NCBI RefSeq assembly: GCF_023716865.1
Contig: NZ_CP092417.1
Location: 1,156,001-1,220,000, forward strand
Source: Endozoicomonas sp. SCSIO W0465
Lineage (GTDB): Bacteria; Pseudomonadota; Gammaproteobacteria; Pseudomonadales; Endozoicomonadaceae
DNA length: 64,000 nt
Direction: 5' to 3'
Below are positions 55,789 to 64,000 of this stretch, one piece after another. The position numbers and the translations under genes are program-made. Position 1 is the stretch's first letter. Each line of letters opens with the position of its first letter. The notes beneath the pieces were generated by a model. That model was not told the origin of the DNA, did no database searches, and worked only from the letters and a program-made list of their open reading frames with translations.

Positions 55789-56897
55789 GGCTAAGTTACC
55801 GTTAATGGTTGGAAGCACCAATGTTCAGTAATTCTGCTGATCAACCGGCCAACAGTTAATTTTTTTGCTGCCGTCAGTTCTCGCCTCCAGGCCAGATAAT
55901 GGGGAAGGTAACGAGTTGCAACCCCTTGGAATACGCCGCCAATCCAGCGTTTTAAATGACTGTGATAAGAATTTACAGTCTGGATGTGGTAGATGCCTTC
56001 AACAACATGTTGACCTGCTGATGTCACCAGCTCCTTGAAGACAAATCCAAGCTTGTCAGCAAGTTTTTCGTGAGCGAGGTGTGCATCCGCACAGACCGTG
56101 GCCTGTATCGATATGCGGCCATTTAAATGCCTGCACAATTCATTAGCACTTTCGTTTTCTAATACACCGTCAACGGTATTTCGATTACGGTCCCGAGCCA
56201 CCATTACCGGGACTTTTCGGGCTTTGTTGGGATCATTACCCCGCTTTCGGGTTGGCCGTGGAAGGCCTTCTCTTTGCCCTTTGAAGGATTCACGGAAAAA
56301 TGTTTCATCAAGCTCAGTAATGCCACAAAGCTCTTCTGCTTGATCATTATTAATCACTTCAAGAAAGCGGTGACGCCAGCGGAACGCAGTTTTCAAGTCA
56401 ATGGCATTCTCAGCAGCAGCTGGTCGCAAGACCATAGAGTGAGTCATACCTGCGAGGTACTTGTTCCATTTTTCAGGGTGCCTGAGCCTTGCCAAAGGCG
56501 TTCCACTAAAGGCGTTAAACGTTGAGTCGCAAGTCTTGCAGTGGTAGCGCTGTCGGCCATTTCGTATGCCCCAGCGACCAACGCTATGGCTTTTGCATTT
56601 GGGGCACCTGGGGTTTTCGGCAAATTGGGCAAGTATGCTCTTTTCTACGTCAGGTGTTGCATTATCGTTATTGGGTATAGATTCACTGTAAACAGGTTCA
56701 GAGTCAGTGGTTTCTACTACCTCGGTAACCTCTATTTGAGTACTAAGGAGCGAGTTGTTAAGAATGTCTCGCTGTTCACTGGTTAATGTTGAAATGGAAT
56801 CAATAAAATTCTGGAAGAGTTCAGATTGCATATCACTCCCCTACAACGTAGATTTTATGGGAGTTTAGCTGATTCAACCATTAACGGTAACTTAGCC
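55789..56897. mobile_element. IS1595-family element, complete copy
   Basis: 1109 bp with near-perfect ends GGCTAAGTTACCGTTAATGG on both sides. CATGATAAC is present at 55780-55788 and 56898-56906 as target duplication (9 bp as read; the family norm is 8). It lies between lacZ and its regulator. Confidence 0.92.
55791..56831 (-). CDS. IS1595-family transposase
   Basis: A 346-residue transposase. It has an N-terminal helical region, a zinc ribbon (CPKCKSHSVGRWG ... YHCKTCDSTFN, ~76-105), then a DDE/ISXO2-like domain with ELDETFFRESFKG, VCADAHLAHEKLA and HIQTVNSYHSHLKRW. Frame intact. The stop lies inside the left terminal repeat. It probably also mobilises the 256-bp MITE at 7.6 kb. Confidence 0.92.
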   Translation of the reverse strand: MQSELFQNFIDSISTLTSEQRDILNNSLLSTQIEVTEVVETTDSEPVYSESIPNNDNATPDVEKSILAQFAENPRCPKCKSHSVGRWGIRNGRQRYHCKTCDSTFNAFSGTPLARLRHPEKWNKYLAGMTHSMVLRPAAAENAIDLKTAFRWRHRFLEVINNDQAEELCGITELDETFFRESFKGQREGLPRPTRKRGNDPNKARKVPVMVARDRNRNTVDGVLENESANELCRHLNGRISIQATVCADAHLAHEKLADKLGFVFKELVTSAGQHVVEGIYHIQTVNSYHSHLKRWIGGVFQGVATRYLPHYLAWRRELTAAKKLTVGRLISRITEHWCFQPLTVT

Positions 56898-57959
56898 CAT
56901 GATAACGGTGAACAGGCTTACAAATATTGATCCAGCTCAACACCCATGTAACAGTTACACGACTCAGTAAAAATCACTATTGGCTATTTTTTCAAATTGA
57001 ACGATCCAGAACACTGCTGCGCTCCACAAACGTTGGCATCATGACTTGCCCCGCAATATTTTCCCCGCTGCCCCGGCTCAGGCTGATAGCCAGCCTTGTT
57101 GCCTGCTGCGCCATCACGGAAATGGGATAGCGCACCGTCGACAGTTTTGGATGCAGGTAACGGGCAATAACCAGATCGTCGTAGCCAACCACAGAAACAT
57201 CCTGCGGGCATGTCAGCCCATTTTCCTGGAGACCGAACAGTACGCCTGCTGCCATTACATCGTTGTAGGTCACAATTGCTGTTAGTGGCAAACCGTTTGC
57301 CAGCAGATCGTAGACACCCAGTCGGCCTCCGTCTTCAGAAGGTGGACAGGCAACGATATAGCGATGATCCAAATCAATATTGGCTTCCGCCAGGGCCATC
57401 CGATGCCCCTGGAGTCGATTGTGTGAATCATCAATGAATTGCTCCGAGCATAAATAGGCAATATGTCGATGGCCTTTTTGTACAAGGTAGCGGGAAGCAA
57501 GGTAACCACCGTGAACATTATCAAGGGCAATGCAACGGTGGGCTATGGACTCAATGTAACGGTTAATCAGAACAAATCCCGGAATCCGGCTGGCAAAATC
57601 CACCAGAACATCATCGGAAAGCCATTTACTGTGGACAATGGCGCATTCACAACGGCCTATCAGCCTTTCAATGGCCTGGTACTCTGACTGCTCACTGTAA
57701 TGACCATTATGGATCAACAGTTGTTTATCATGGACTCTGGCTATCTGATCAATGCCTTTTAGCATTTGTCCGAAAAAAGGCTCTGAAACGTCCGAGACAA
57801 CAGCACCAATTGTGGTTGCTGACTGTCTGCCAATCACCGGACGATACCCTAACTTGCGAATAGCCTGCCAGACACGCTGCACGACTTCTTCGCTGGTTTT
57901 GGCAGAACGGTTCACGACCCGGGAAACCGTTGCCGTTGAAACATCGGCCTCTTTAGCTA

Positions 57960-59659
57960 GTTCTCGTCCAAAAACACAACCAATTGAAAACTGTAGATTT
58001 TATCCTGAAAAATTAAGTGGAGCCCTACTGCTATCTGGCGACTAAACTTCCCAAGAGCAAGAAACATAAGGGATTGCCAAAAACAGAGGACTCCAAATGC
58101 GCAAAAAACGCAACCCGCAGTGTAGTATGGAACTCCATTACGTACCTCATGAAATCTGCTCCCAGCTTTCCGGTATCTCGCAATGGCTTGACGCCCATCC
58201 ACAGTTCAATGACTGGATTTATGAGGACTTAAGTTCTGGTGATAAACAGAACACTGGGCGGAACGGACTATCAGCAGAATCCGTTCTTCGTGCGGCACTC
58301 CTGAAACAGTATTTGAATTGTGATTATGACTACTTGTCGTTTGTTTTGATGGACTCCATGCTCTTTCGAGACTTTTGTCGCCTCGAACCAAACCAGCGCC
58401 CCAGTCGCTCCAGTTTGCATGGGCTCATCAGCCTTCTTACTGCATCTACATGGGAACGGATTAATAACTGTCAGCTAATGACCGCTAAAGATCAGGGTAT
58501 TGAAAAAGGGCGCACTGTGGCTATTGACAGCACAGTCACCGAATCGGATATCAAACCTCCTTGCGACAGTGATCTTTTAGCCAGTTCCGTTAAAGAAATT
58601 TGTCGGCTGCTGGAACGGGGACAAACACTGACAGCGACACCGCTTTATGAATATACCCATCACAACCGAGCCGTAAAAGATGCGGCCAGAAAATGCATCT
58701 ACGCTGGCAAAGAAGAGCGGCATCAGCATTATAAAAAACTGCTGCAGTTGACCCGAAAATCCCGGAAGGTACTTATCGAAGCTACTGTCACGCTAGCAAA
58801 CGCCCGTCAGCAGGGGCAGTGTCTCCTGGCTGATGATGCCGACAAGTGGCAGGCCGATGTGGATCACCTGTTACCCCTGGTGGATGCAATAGTCTCCCAG
58901 ACAGAGCGCAGGGTCTTTAAGGGTGAAAAGGTGCCAGCCCAGGAAAAAGTGGTTAGCCTGTATGAACCCCATACGGATATCATCGTAAAAGACAGGCGGC
59001 AAGTACAGTATGGCCATAAACTGAACCTGGTTCAGGGAAAAAGTCGATTGATCCTGGACCTGGTTATTGAGGAAGGTAACCAGCGGATTCGGACCAATTC
59101 ATTCCGATGATGGAAAGACAAAAAGAAATTTATGGTCGTGTACCTCGCCAGACAAGCGGTGACGGCGGATACGCGTGTCGCGCTAATTTGGAAAAAGCCA
59201 AGGCCATGGGAATCAGCGATGTAGCTTTTAATAAGAAGCGCGGACTTGAAGTCGAAGAGATGACTAAAAGTCAGTATGTGTATAAAACGCTCTTTCGCTT
59301 CCGGGCAGGTATTGAAGCGGGAATTTCGTGGCTAAAGAGATGTTTTGGGCTATCACGTTGCCACTGCAAGGGTTCTGAGCGTTTTGATTCTCATTGCTGG
59401 TTATCGGTGGTCTGTTACAACCTGGTGATTCTGGCCAGACACCCGGCACCATCCTGATAGCCACCTCCACGCTACATGAAAGTACCTTTCCAGCATGGTG
59501 GGAGGATGTTTTCTGCCTGCTTTTCGCGTTTTTCTCCAATATCCGTCCCAGATTAGAGAAAAAAAGGGAAGAGTTTTTGCGGCTCTCTGGAATTTCAGGA
59601 AATATCAAAACGCACGTACAATCTAATTATGATTGCCTGATGCGTTTTTGGACGAGAAC
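57960..59659. mobile_element. ISNCY (ISDol1-like) insertion sequence
   Basis: 1700 bp with ends GTTCTCGTCCAAAAAC and the exact complement, flanked by the 6-bp duplication TAGCTA (57954-57959, 59660-59665). Inserted in the LacI-family gene. Confidence 0.9.
58097..59457 (+). pseudogene. ISDol1-like transposase, frameshifted
   Basis: Two frames: 58097-59110 with GLSAESVLRAALLKQYL, SLHGLISLLTASTWERIN and VAIDSTVTESDIK; then 59107-59457 with GYACRANLEKAKAMG and RFRAGIEAGISWLKRCFGL. One base is missing near 59080 (GGTAACCAGC instead of GGTAACCCAGC); restoring it gives GNPADSDQFIPMMERQKE. The element cannot move on its own. Confidence 0.87.
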
Positions 59660-59684
59660 TAGCTACGTCTTTTATGGAAACCAT

Positions 59685-59972
59685 CGGCAATTCAATTACA
59701 TCTGAAACTTGGAAGGCTATATCGTATGCGCAGAAACAGGAAGGGAAAAGTCAATTAAGCGGCTGTCGCGCGTGCCCTGAAACGATTAACATCCGCCGGT
59801 TTCAGTGCCGCAACCATCAAATATCACAACCGTCCACACCTATCGACAACAGCTCGGCAACAGCACCCGAGCCTCCCGGATCTTCAATACCAGCCGGATG
59901 CCTGATACAGTTTGCTGACAAATTACACTTTTATGGCGGTGCTGAATCCGTCATTATAGTGTTCCCTTTAGC
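59685..59972. other. Region upstream of the regulator, no supported CDS
   Basis: About 290 bp with a weak plus-strand ORF that crosses the start of the LacI-family gene and runs into MITE copy B; composition and overlap argue against it. No operator was identified. Confidence 0.4.
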
Positions 59973-59976
59973 CCAG

Positions 59977-60136
59977 GAGCCTGACCGAGAATAGACTGCC
60001 CTACTGCGGTGGCAGCAAATTGGTCTAACAAGTCGGAAATTTTTAGCAAATAGAACCACTATTCACTAAAAATTTCCGACTTTTTATCCTCAATTTTCTG
60101 CCATCCTCGCTACGGGCGCTATTCTCGGTCAGGCTC
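59977..60136. mobile_element. 160-bp MITE, copy B
   Basis: Ends GAGCCTGACCGAGAATAG and exact complement, flanked by a perfect 4-bp duplication CCAG (59973-59976, 60137-60140). The apical stem AAGTCGGAAATTTTTAG / CTAAAAATTTCCGACTT pairs perfectly over 17 bp. Same length and arms as copy A, opposite orientation. Confidence 0.9.
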
Positions 60137-60237
60137 CCAGGCTGCTGGGTGTTGGTTTTCAGGGGCGTCTCAGGCTAGTGGTGACACTGCTTTATTACTT
60201 TTCCGAGATGCCCGGAGTTATGCGGGCAAGGCAGTCG

Positions 60238-60750
60238 ATGACAGCAGAAAACAGTAATATTTCTGACCAGAGCAACCATGAACAGGAAATGCAGCTGGCA
60301 ACTGAACAGGATGGCTCCGCCATGAGTCAATCGCTTCCGGAAGAGGCCAGGAAAATTCTTGAGAGGCTGCACAGTCGGCCTGATAGTGACGTAATGAATT
60401 CGGAGGCGCTGCGCCTGGTACGAATTATCTGGCCCGGCGCGTTCAATGTTTCAGATCCCCGGCCCCTCAAGATCGGTATTCACAAAGAGATGGCAGAAGC
60501 AAAGTTGCTGCCGGCATATATTATTCCTGTAGCACTGCGATTTTTTACGTCCATGGATCGCTATCTTGAAAAAATCAAGCCTGGCGCTATCCGGATTAAC
60601 CTTCAGGAGCAGGCGGCAGGTCGAGTAAAACTCCGCGAAGCAGTCGATGCAGAAATCAAGCTGTATACCAGGAGCAATGACTTTATCCCTATGCGGGATC
60701 TGGTCATTATCAAGAAGGTTCGTCTGCTTTCTGTGAATAAGCGGTCTTGA
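60238..60750 (+). CDS. ProQ/FinO-domain RNA-binding protein
   Basis: About 170 residues. After a polar, acidic N-terminus the ProQ/FinO fold begins: LRLVRIIWPGAFNVSDPRPLK, IGIHKEMAE, ALRFFTSMDRYLEKIKPGAIR, then INLQEQAAGRV. FinO/ProQ proteins bind structured RNAs, especially terminator-like hairpins, and assist sRNA regulation. The ATG at 60238 has AAGG six bases upstream; upstream starts (60178-60220) lack a fitting SD. The C-terminal tail is short and unlike E. coli ProQ. MITE copy B lies 101 bp upstream. Confidence 0.85.
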   Translation: MTAENSNISDQSNHEQEMQLATEQDGSAMSQSLPEEARKILERLHSRPDSDVMNSEALRLVRIIWPGAFNVSDPRPLKIGIHKEMAEAKLLPAYIIPVALRFFTSMDRYLEKIKPGAIRINLQEQAAGRVKLREAVDAEIKLYTRSNDFIPMRDLVIIKKVRLLSVNKRS

Positions 60751-61044
60751 GATAGATAATCTGTGCTGAGTCGGTATTTTTTATAAGAAAAGTACTTACT
60801 CATAGCGCATTAAAACGACTTCCCTCCCTCTCTGTAATCGCTATAATCGGCCTGATATTGAGGGAGTAGCCTGCCCCGGCCATTTTCGGCTGACCGGTGT
60901 ATACATCAACATGCATTGACCTTTTGGTCATGGTGTATACGATGTTTGCTAACGAGCAACATTTGGCCAGACTCAGATGATGGATACCAGCAAGAGGGCC
61001 TGGTGTCTGTTATCTGATTGCCATGCCCTCAGTGATTCCTGCTC
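60751..61044. other. Intergenic region with palindromic motifs
   Basis: No gene. TGTATAC occurs twice around a TGACC-TTTT-GGTCA palindrome (60896-60950), and a TATAAT lies at 60842-60847 without a clear -35. A regulatory role upstream of the exchanger is possible. Confidence 0.4.
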
Positions 61045-61777
61045 ATGATTTCCATTCTCCAATTTATTCTGGCAGTTGCTGTCGGTTTTGCTTTGCTTTG
61101 CTGGAGTGCAAATCGTCTCGTTGAAGTGGCATCTACCCTGGCATTTCGTCTGGGCATGCCTCTGTTGACCATTGGTGTTACCGTGGTTGCTTTTGGTACT
61201 TCTGCTCCTGAGTTAATGGTCTCTTCCGTTGCGGCATTTAATGGCTCCGGCGGGATCGCCATTGGCAATGTGGTTGGCTCAAATATCGTCAACATCGGCC
61301 TGATTCTGGCGATAGGTGGACTGATTGCTCCTCTGGTCGTTAAGGCACGTATTGTCTATCGCGAACTCTCTATCCTGCTGATTACGACCGTAGCTGCTGC
61401 TGTGATGTTAATGGACGGTAGATTAAGCCTGTTGGATGGGATTATTTTTTCCGCTGCATTTTTTACCTACAGCTGCTATTTGCTGAAGTCTTCAACCGGA
61501 CAGGAAGCCGAGCAGGATATCCCCGTGCTACCGATCAGTACTCCCCGGGCCTTTGCAGAGTCTTTGATTATGCTGTTGCTGCTTGTGCTGGGTTCTCAGC
61601 TCCTGGTCTGGGGCGCTAAAGGTATTGCCTTGGCGATGGGAGTCAATGAGCTGATTATTGGCTTGACGCTGGTAGCTTTTGGCACCAGCCTTCCTGAACT
61701 GGCGGCAGTGGTGGTCAGTGCCCGGAAAGGACTGCACGATATGACAGTGGCTACGGTTATTGGATCTAATATCTTTA
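61045..61777 (+). pseudogene. CaCA-family Na+/Ca2+ exchanger (YrbG-like), truncated by IS66 copy 5
   Basis: The first ~244 residues of a ~320-residue inner-membrane exchanger. The first alpha repeat (VVAFGTSAPELMVSSVAA ... IGNVVGSNIVNIGLI) and most of the second (TLVAFGTSLPELAAVVVSA ... ATVIGSNIF) are present. The frame then enters the IS and ends GNCSAPPHKSGIF-like. The rest of the second repeat and the last membrane helices are lost, so function is doubtful. Confidence 0.85.
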
Positions 61778-63384
61778 GTAACTGTTCAGCACCCCCACAT
61801 AAATCTGGAATTTTCTGATTTTTATACCATCCTCTTAAGCACCATTTTTCCACAATATTCGCCAGCATGATTCCAGAACTACCCGCAACTATGTCGGCTG
61901 AGATTCTCTTGAAAGAGAATGCAGAGCTGCGGATGAGAGTTGCCTGTCTGGAAGAGCGATGTCGAGAATTGGAAGAAAAGGTTGGCAAGAACAGTCAAAA
62001 CAGCAGCAAGCCGCCATCGTCTGATGGTTATCAAAAACCTTGTAAAAACAGTAATTCTCCAGATCATTCTGACGACCTTTCCGCAGATAAAGGTACCGAT
62101 CCATCGGATGAAAAACCCAATCCTAAAAGTCTGAGACAGTCTTCTGGTAATAAAGCCGGTGGAAAGAAAGGGCATCAGGGCACTTGTCTTAAACAGGTCG
62201 ATATCCCTGACTATATTGAGTACCTTCCGGTTAAAGAATGCAATAAATGTCAGGCGTCTCTTCTTGATAGTGAGCCGGTCAAATATATTGAACGACAGGT
62301 GTTTGAACCAGGGAGACCGGGTGAATTTGAAGTAACGGCCCATAGAGCTGAAGTAAAAATCTGCACTTGTGGTTGTCGGAATCAGGCTGAATTCCCGGAA
62401 GGTGTTACCGCTGCCGCACAATATGGCTCAGCCACACAGGCTATGGCCGTCTATCTTAACCAATACCATTTCCTGCCTTTTAAGCGCGTGTCAGAGTATT
62501 TTAATACTCTCTATAAAATGAGTGTAAGTGCAGGCACTGTCGCCAATTTTGTGGCCAGAACCTATGAAAATCTGGCTTCTACTGAAGAGGTTATTCGTGA
62601 CGCCTTGCGGGAATCGTCTGTTGCCGGAGCCGATGAAACGGGTATGCGGGCCGAGGGCTCTTTGCACTGGCTACACGTTATGCGGGATGAACAATGGACG
62701 CTCTACTACTTGTCTGAAAAGCGAGGTCGTGAGGCCATGGACACGATGGGCATACTGCTAACATTTGCAGGCGTTCTGGTTCATGATCATTGGAAATCCT
62801 ATTTTGCATATGCGGCAACTCACGTACTTTGCAATGCCCATCACCTGAGGGAGCTTTTGGGTGTTGTTGATAGGGACAGCAATCAACTGGCGTTGCGATT
62901 GATGAAGCTACTGAGGCTTTCCTGGCATTACTGCAAGGGCTTTAAGACCATAGGTATGCTACAGATGCCAAGTGTTGTCTGTGAACGAATCGAGAAGATT
63001 TATGACCGGTTGCTTCAGCGGGCTCTAATGAAAGAAGTCGTCTATATGGAGAAGCAACGAGAGGAGCTTAAGCGCAAGAAAGTCAAGAATACTAAACTTA
63101 CAATCTCTTCAAACGACTCACTGAGTTCAAGGCTGAGACACTGCGCTTCATGTCAGATTTTACCATTCCCTTCGATAACAATGGCAGTGAGCGGGATGTT
63201 CGAATGGCCAAGTTAAAGCAGAAAATCTCAGGCTGCTTCAGGAGTGCAGACGGTGGTTCTATGTTTGCACGGATTCGCAGCTATTTGTCGTCTGCCAGAA
63301 AACAGGGAATGGACATATATCAATCACTTCATAGAGCTGTTCGGAATTACTGTAATATGCCTTTGCTCAGTGCTGAATAGTTAC
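61778..63384. mobile_element. IS66-type element, copy 5 (1607 bp, transposase frameshifted)
   Basis: Same ends as the other copies (GTAACTGTTCAGCAC and GTGCTGAATAGTTAC). The flanks (TATCTTTA left, ATCTTTTT right) do not form a clean 8-bp duplication. One G is missing near 63096 relative to copies 1 and 3. Confidence 0.93.
61867..63380 (+). pseudogene. IS66-family transposase, copy 5, frameshifted
   Basis: Identical to copy 3 until KKVKNTK, where AAAGC has become AAAC (near 63096); the frame then ends at 63216, before the last catalytic Glu region. The downstream frame (63150-63380) retains NNGSERDVRM and the native C-terminus. Confidence 0.92.
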
Positions 63385-63459
63385 ATCTTTTTTTGGGATG
63401 TCGCCATTTACCTACTGCTGATTGGATATTTTCAGCGGTTTAATTCCACATACTTATAG
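63385..63459 (+). pseudogene. Possible C-terminal tail of the truncated exchanger
   Basis: Right after IS66 copy 5 an open frame reads IFFWDVAIYLLLIGYFQR before a stop, resembling the last membrane helix of YrbG-type exchangers. About 60-70 intervening residues would be missing, so an IS-associated deletion is inferred. Confidence 0.35.
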
Positions 63460-63574
63460 TTAAGGAGAGATTAAGAAGTTTGCCTTCATGGAGGAAGATA
63501 TGTTGTATTCTCCTAAGGGGGAGTAGTATGTCGCAGGATTTCTATTATTTGTAGTAATAATATTCTCCCTACCG

Positions 63575-63799
63575 ATGTCCACCTCCTCTGCTGCCAATAC
63601 ATCAGGAGGGTATTCCGTTGGCAACCTGCTTCTGTTCAGATATTTGGAAACAGTCACTCGCATTGATCATCAGTTCGATACCAACCTGCTGGCACTGATT
63701 GACTCTGGCGCAACTACCTCTTCGATGGACGTTATCGATATTACTCACGAAACTATTGGTAATAACCGGTACTGGGTAAGGTTCAAGATCTTGATAGGC
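63575..63799 (+). pseudogene. Retropepsin-like domain annotated in homologues as ATP-dependent zinc protease, truncated by IS1595
   Basis: About 75 residues: after a Ser/Thr-rich start, FRYLETVTRIDHQFDTNLLALIDSGATTSSMDVIDI and WVRFKI match the start of the PF05618-type domain, with the D-S/T-G-A aspartyl-protease-like signature. Upstream codons in frame (GFLLFVVIIFSLPMS) look like a signal peptide but lack a start codon. The gene is cut at 63800 by an IS1595 element. Confidence 0.6.
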
Positions 63800-64000
63800 G
63801 GCTAAGTTACCGTTAATGGTTGAATCAGCTAAACTCCCATAAAATCTACGTTGTAGGGGAGTGATATGCAATCTGAACTCTTCCAGAATTTTATTGATTC
63901 CATTTCAACATTAACCAGTGAACAGCGAGACATTCTTAACAACTCGCTCCTTAGTACTCAAATAGAGGTTACCGAGGTAGTAGAAACCACTGACTCTGAA
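63800..64000. mobile_element. IS1595-family element, second copy (5' end only, cut by window)
   Basis: Begins GGCTAAGTTACCGTTAATGG and continues identically to the right end of the 55.8-56.9 kb copy, in opposite orientation. Left flank is TTGATAGGC. Confidence 0.92.
63866..64000 (+). CDS. IS1595-family transposase, N-terminal part (cut by window edge)
   Basis: Starts MQSELFQNFIDSISTL and matches the N-terminal 45 residues of the transposase at 55791-56831. GGGGAG lies six bases before the ATG. Confidence 0.92.
   Translation, partial: MQSELFQNFIDSISTLTSEQRDILNNSLLSTQIEVTEVVETTDSE

Larger units (their letters stand above)
56992..59684 (-). pseudogene. LacI-family regulator of the galactoside operon, split by an ISDol1-like element
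   Basis: Without the inserted element and one TAGCTA repeat the gene reads MVSIKDVAKEADVSTATVSR and continues into VVNRSAKTSEEVVQRVWQAIRKLGYRP, a standard LacI helix-turn-helix and hinge, followed by a ~270-residue periplasmic-binding-like sensor domain (AIVTYNDVMAAGVL, SVVGYDDL). The insertion falls after codon 7, inside the HTH. The remaining frame (from ~57915) lacks the DNA-binding helices. Loss of repression of lacZ-melB-alpha-galactosidase is inferred. Confidence 0.88.

Noticed and set aside
59674..59994. 106-codon plus-strand ORF
   Set aside because: It overlaps the 5' end of the LacI-family gene, the IS duplication and the start of the MITE; no similarity or RBS.
1..64000. tRNA, rRNA, integrase or phage genes
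   Set aside because: Looked for cloverleaf-like runs, rRNA signatures, integrases and phage structural genes; none was convincing.

Overview
The window looks like a chromosomal segment of a marine, host-associated gammaproteobacterium, most likely Endozoicomonas or a close relative (Oceanospirillales). This rests on gene content and on how close the housekeeping proteins look to that group (groESL, the hut genes, the ribD-ribB-nusB-thiL-pgpA-ribA block, dxs-ispA-xseB, fxsA, rep), and on the very heavy insertion-sequence load; no database search was run.

Layout. 1-3.98 kb: 5' end of the rep helicase gene, an SDR oxidoreductase, a frameshifted IS1595-type transposase, hugZ and fxsA. 4.08-5.69 kb: a complete ISKra4-type element. 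5.76-7.24 kb: a large unrecognised protein. 7.57-9.44 kb: an IS66-type element that itself carries a 256-bp MITE and ends 20 bp upstream of a sigma32-like promoter for groES-groEL (9.58-11.59 kb). 12.0-18.6 kb: divergent histidine-utilisation locus, hutC-hutU-hutH on the minus strand and a hutI-hutG gene fusion on the plus strand, with a palindromic HutC-type operator between them. 18.8-24.1 kb: conserved and lineage-specific proteins. 24.1-34.7 kb: hutZ-like haem protein with a Fur-box-like site, then the riboflavin/thiamine/isoprenoid block. That block is eroded: riboflavin synthase is absent, ribH survives only as a short remnant fused in frame ahead of nusB, ribA has lost its usual stop and reads through a hairpin, and dxs has two frameshifts. 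34.8-38.2 kb: two tandem AGCS sodium:amino-acid symporters.

38.3-45.6 kb is an IS nest: a complete DDE element, then two inverted 5' fragments of the IS66 element flanking another DDE element, with one more complete IS66 copy and a different IS66-family element inserted inside these. 45.6-48.3 kb is a cluster of toxin-antitoxin genes, mostly broken (RAYT fragment, UPF0175/DUF3368 split by a MITE, intact mntA-hepT, and DUF433/DUF5615 remnants). 49.0-59.7 kb is a galactoside operon (lacZ-melB-alpha-galactosidase) whose LacI-type regulator is split by an ISDol1-like element and is separated from lacZ by an IS1595 element. 60-64 kb holds a second copy of the 160-bp MITE, a ProQ/FinO-domain protein, a CaCA exchanger truncated by another IS66 copy, a truncated retropepsin-like (zinc-protease-annotated) domain and the 5' end of a second IS1595 element.

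Functionally the window combines stress chaperones, haem handling, histidine and alpha/beta-galactoside catabolism with a genome in active IS expansion and gene decay. No tRNA, rRNA or CRISPR array was seen. The most unusual items are two 160-bp MITE copies whose stems differ but remain self-complementary, the HutI-HutG fusion, and the decay in the riboflavin and MEP genes. Several of the decay calls depend on single-base indels and need read-level confirmation.
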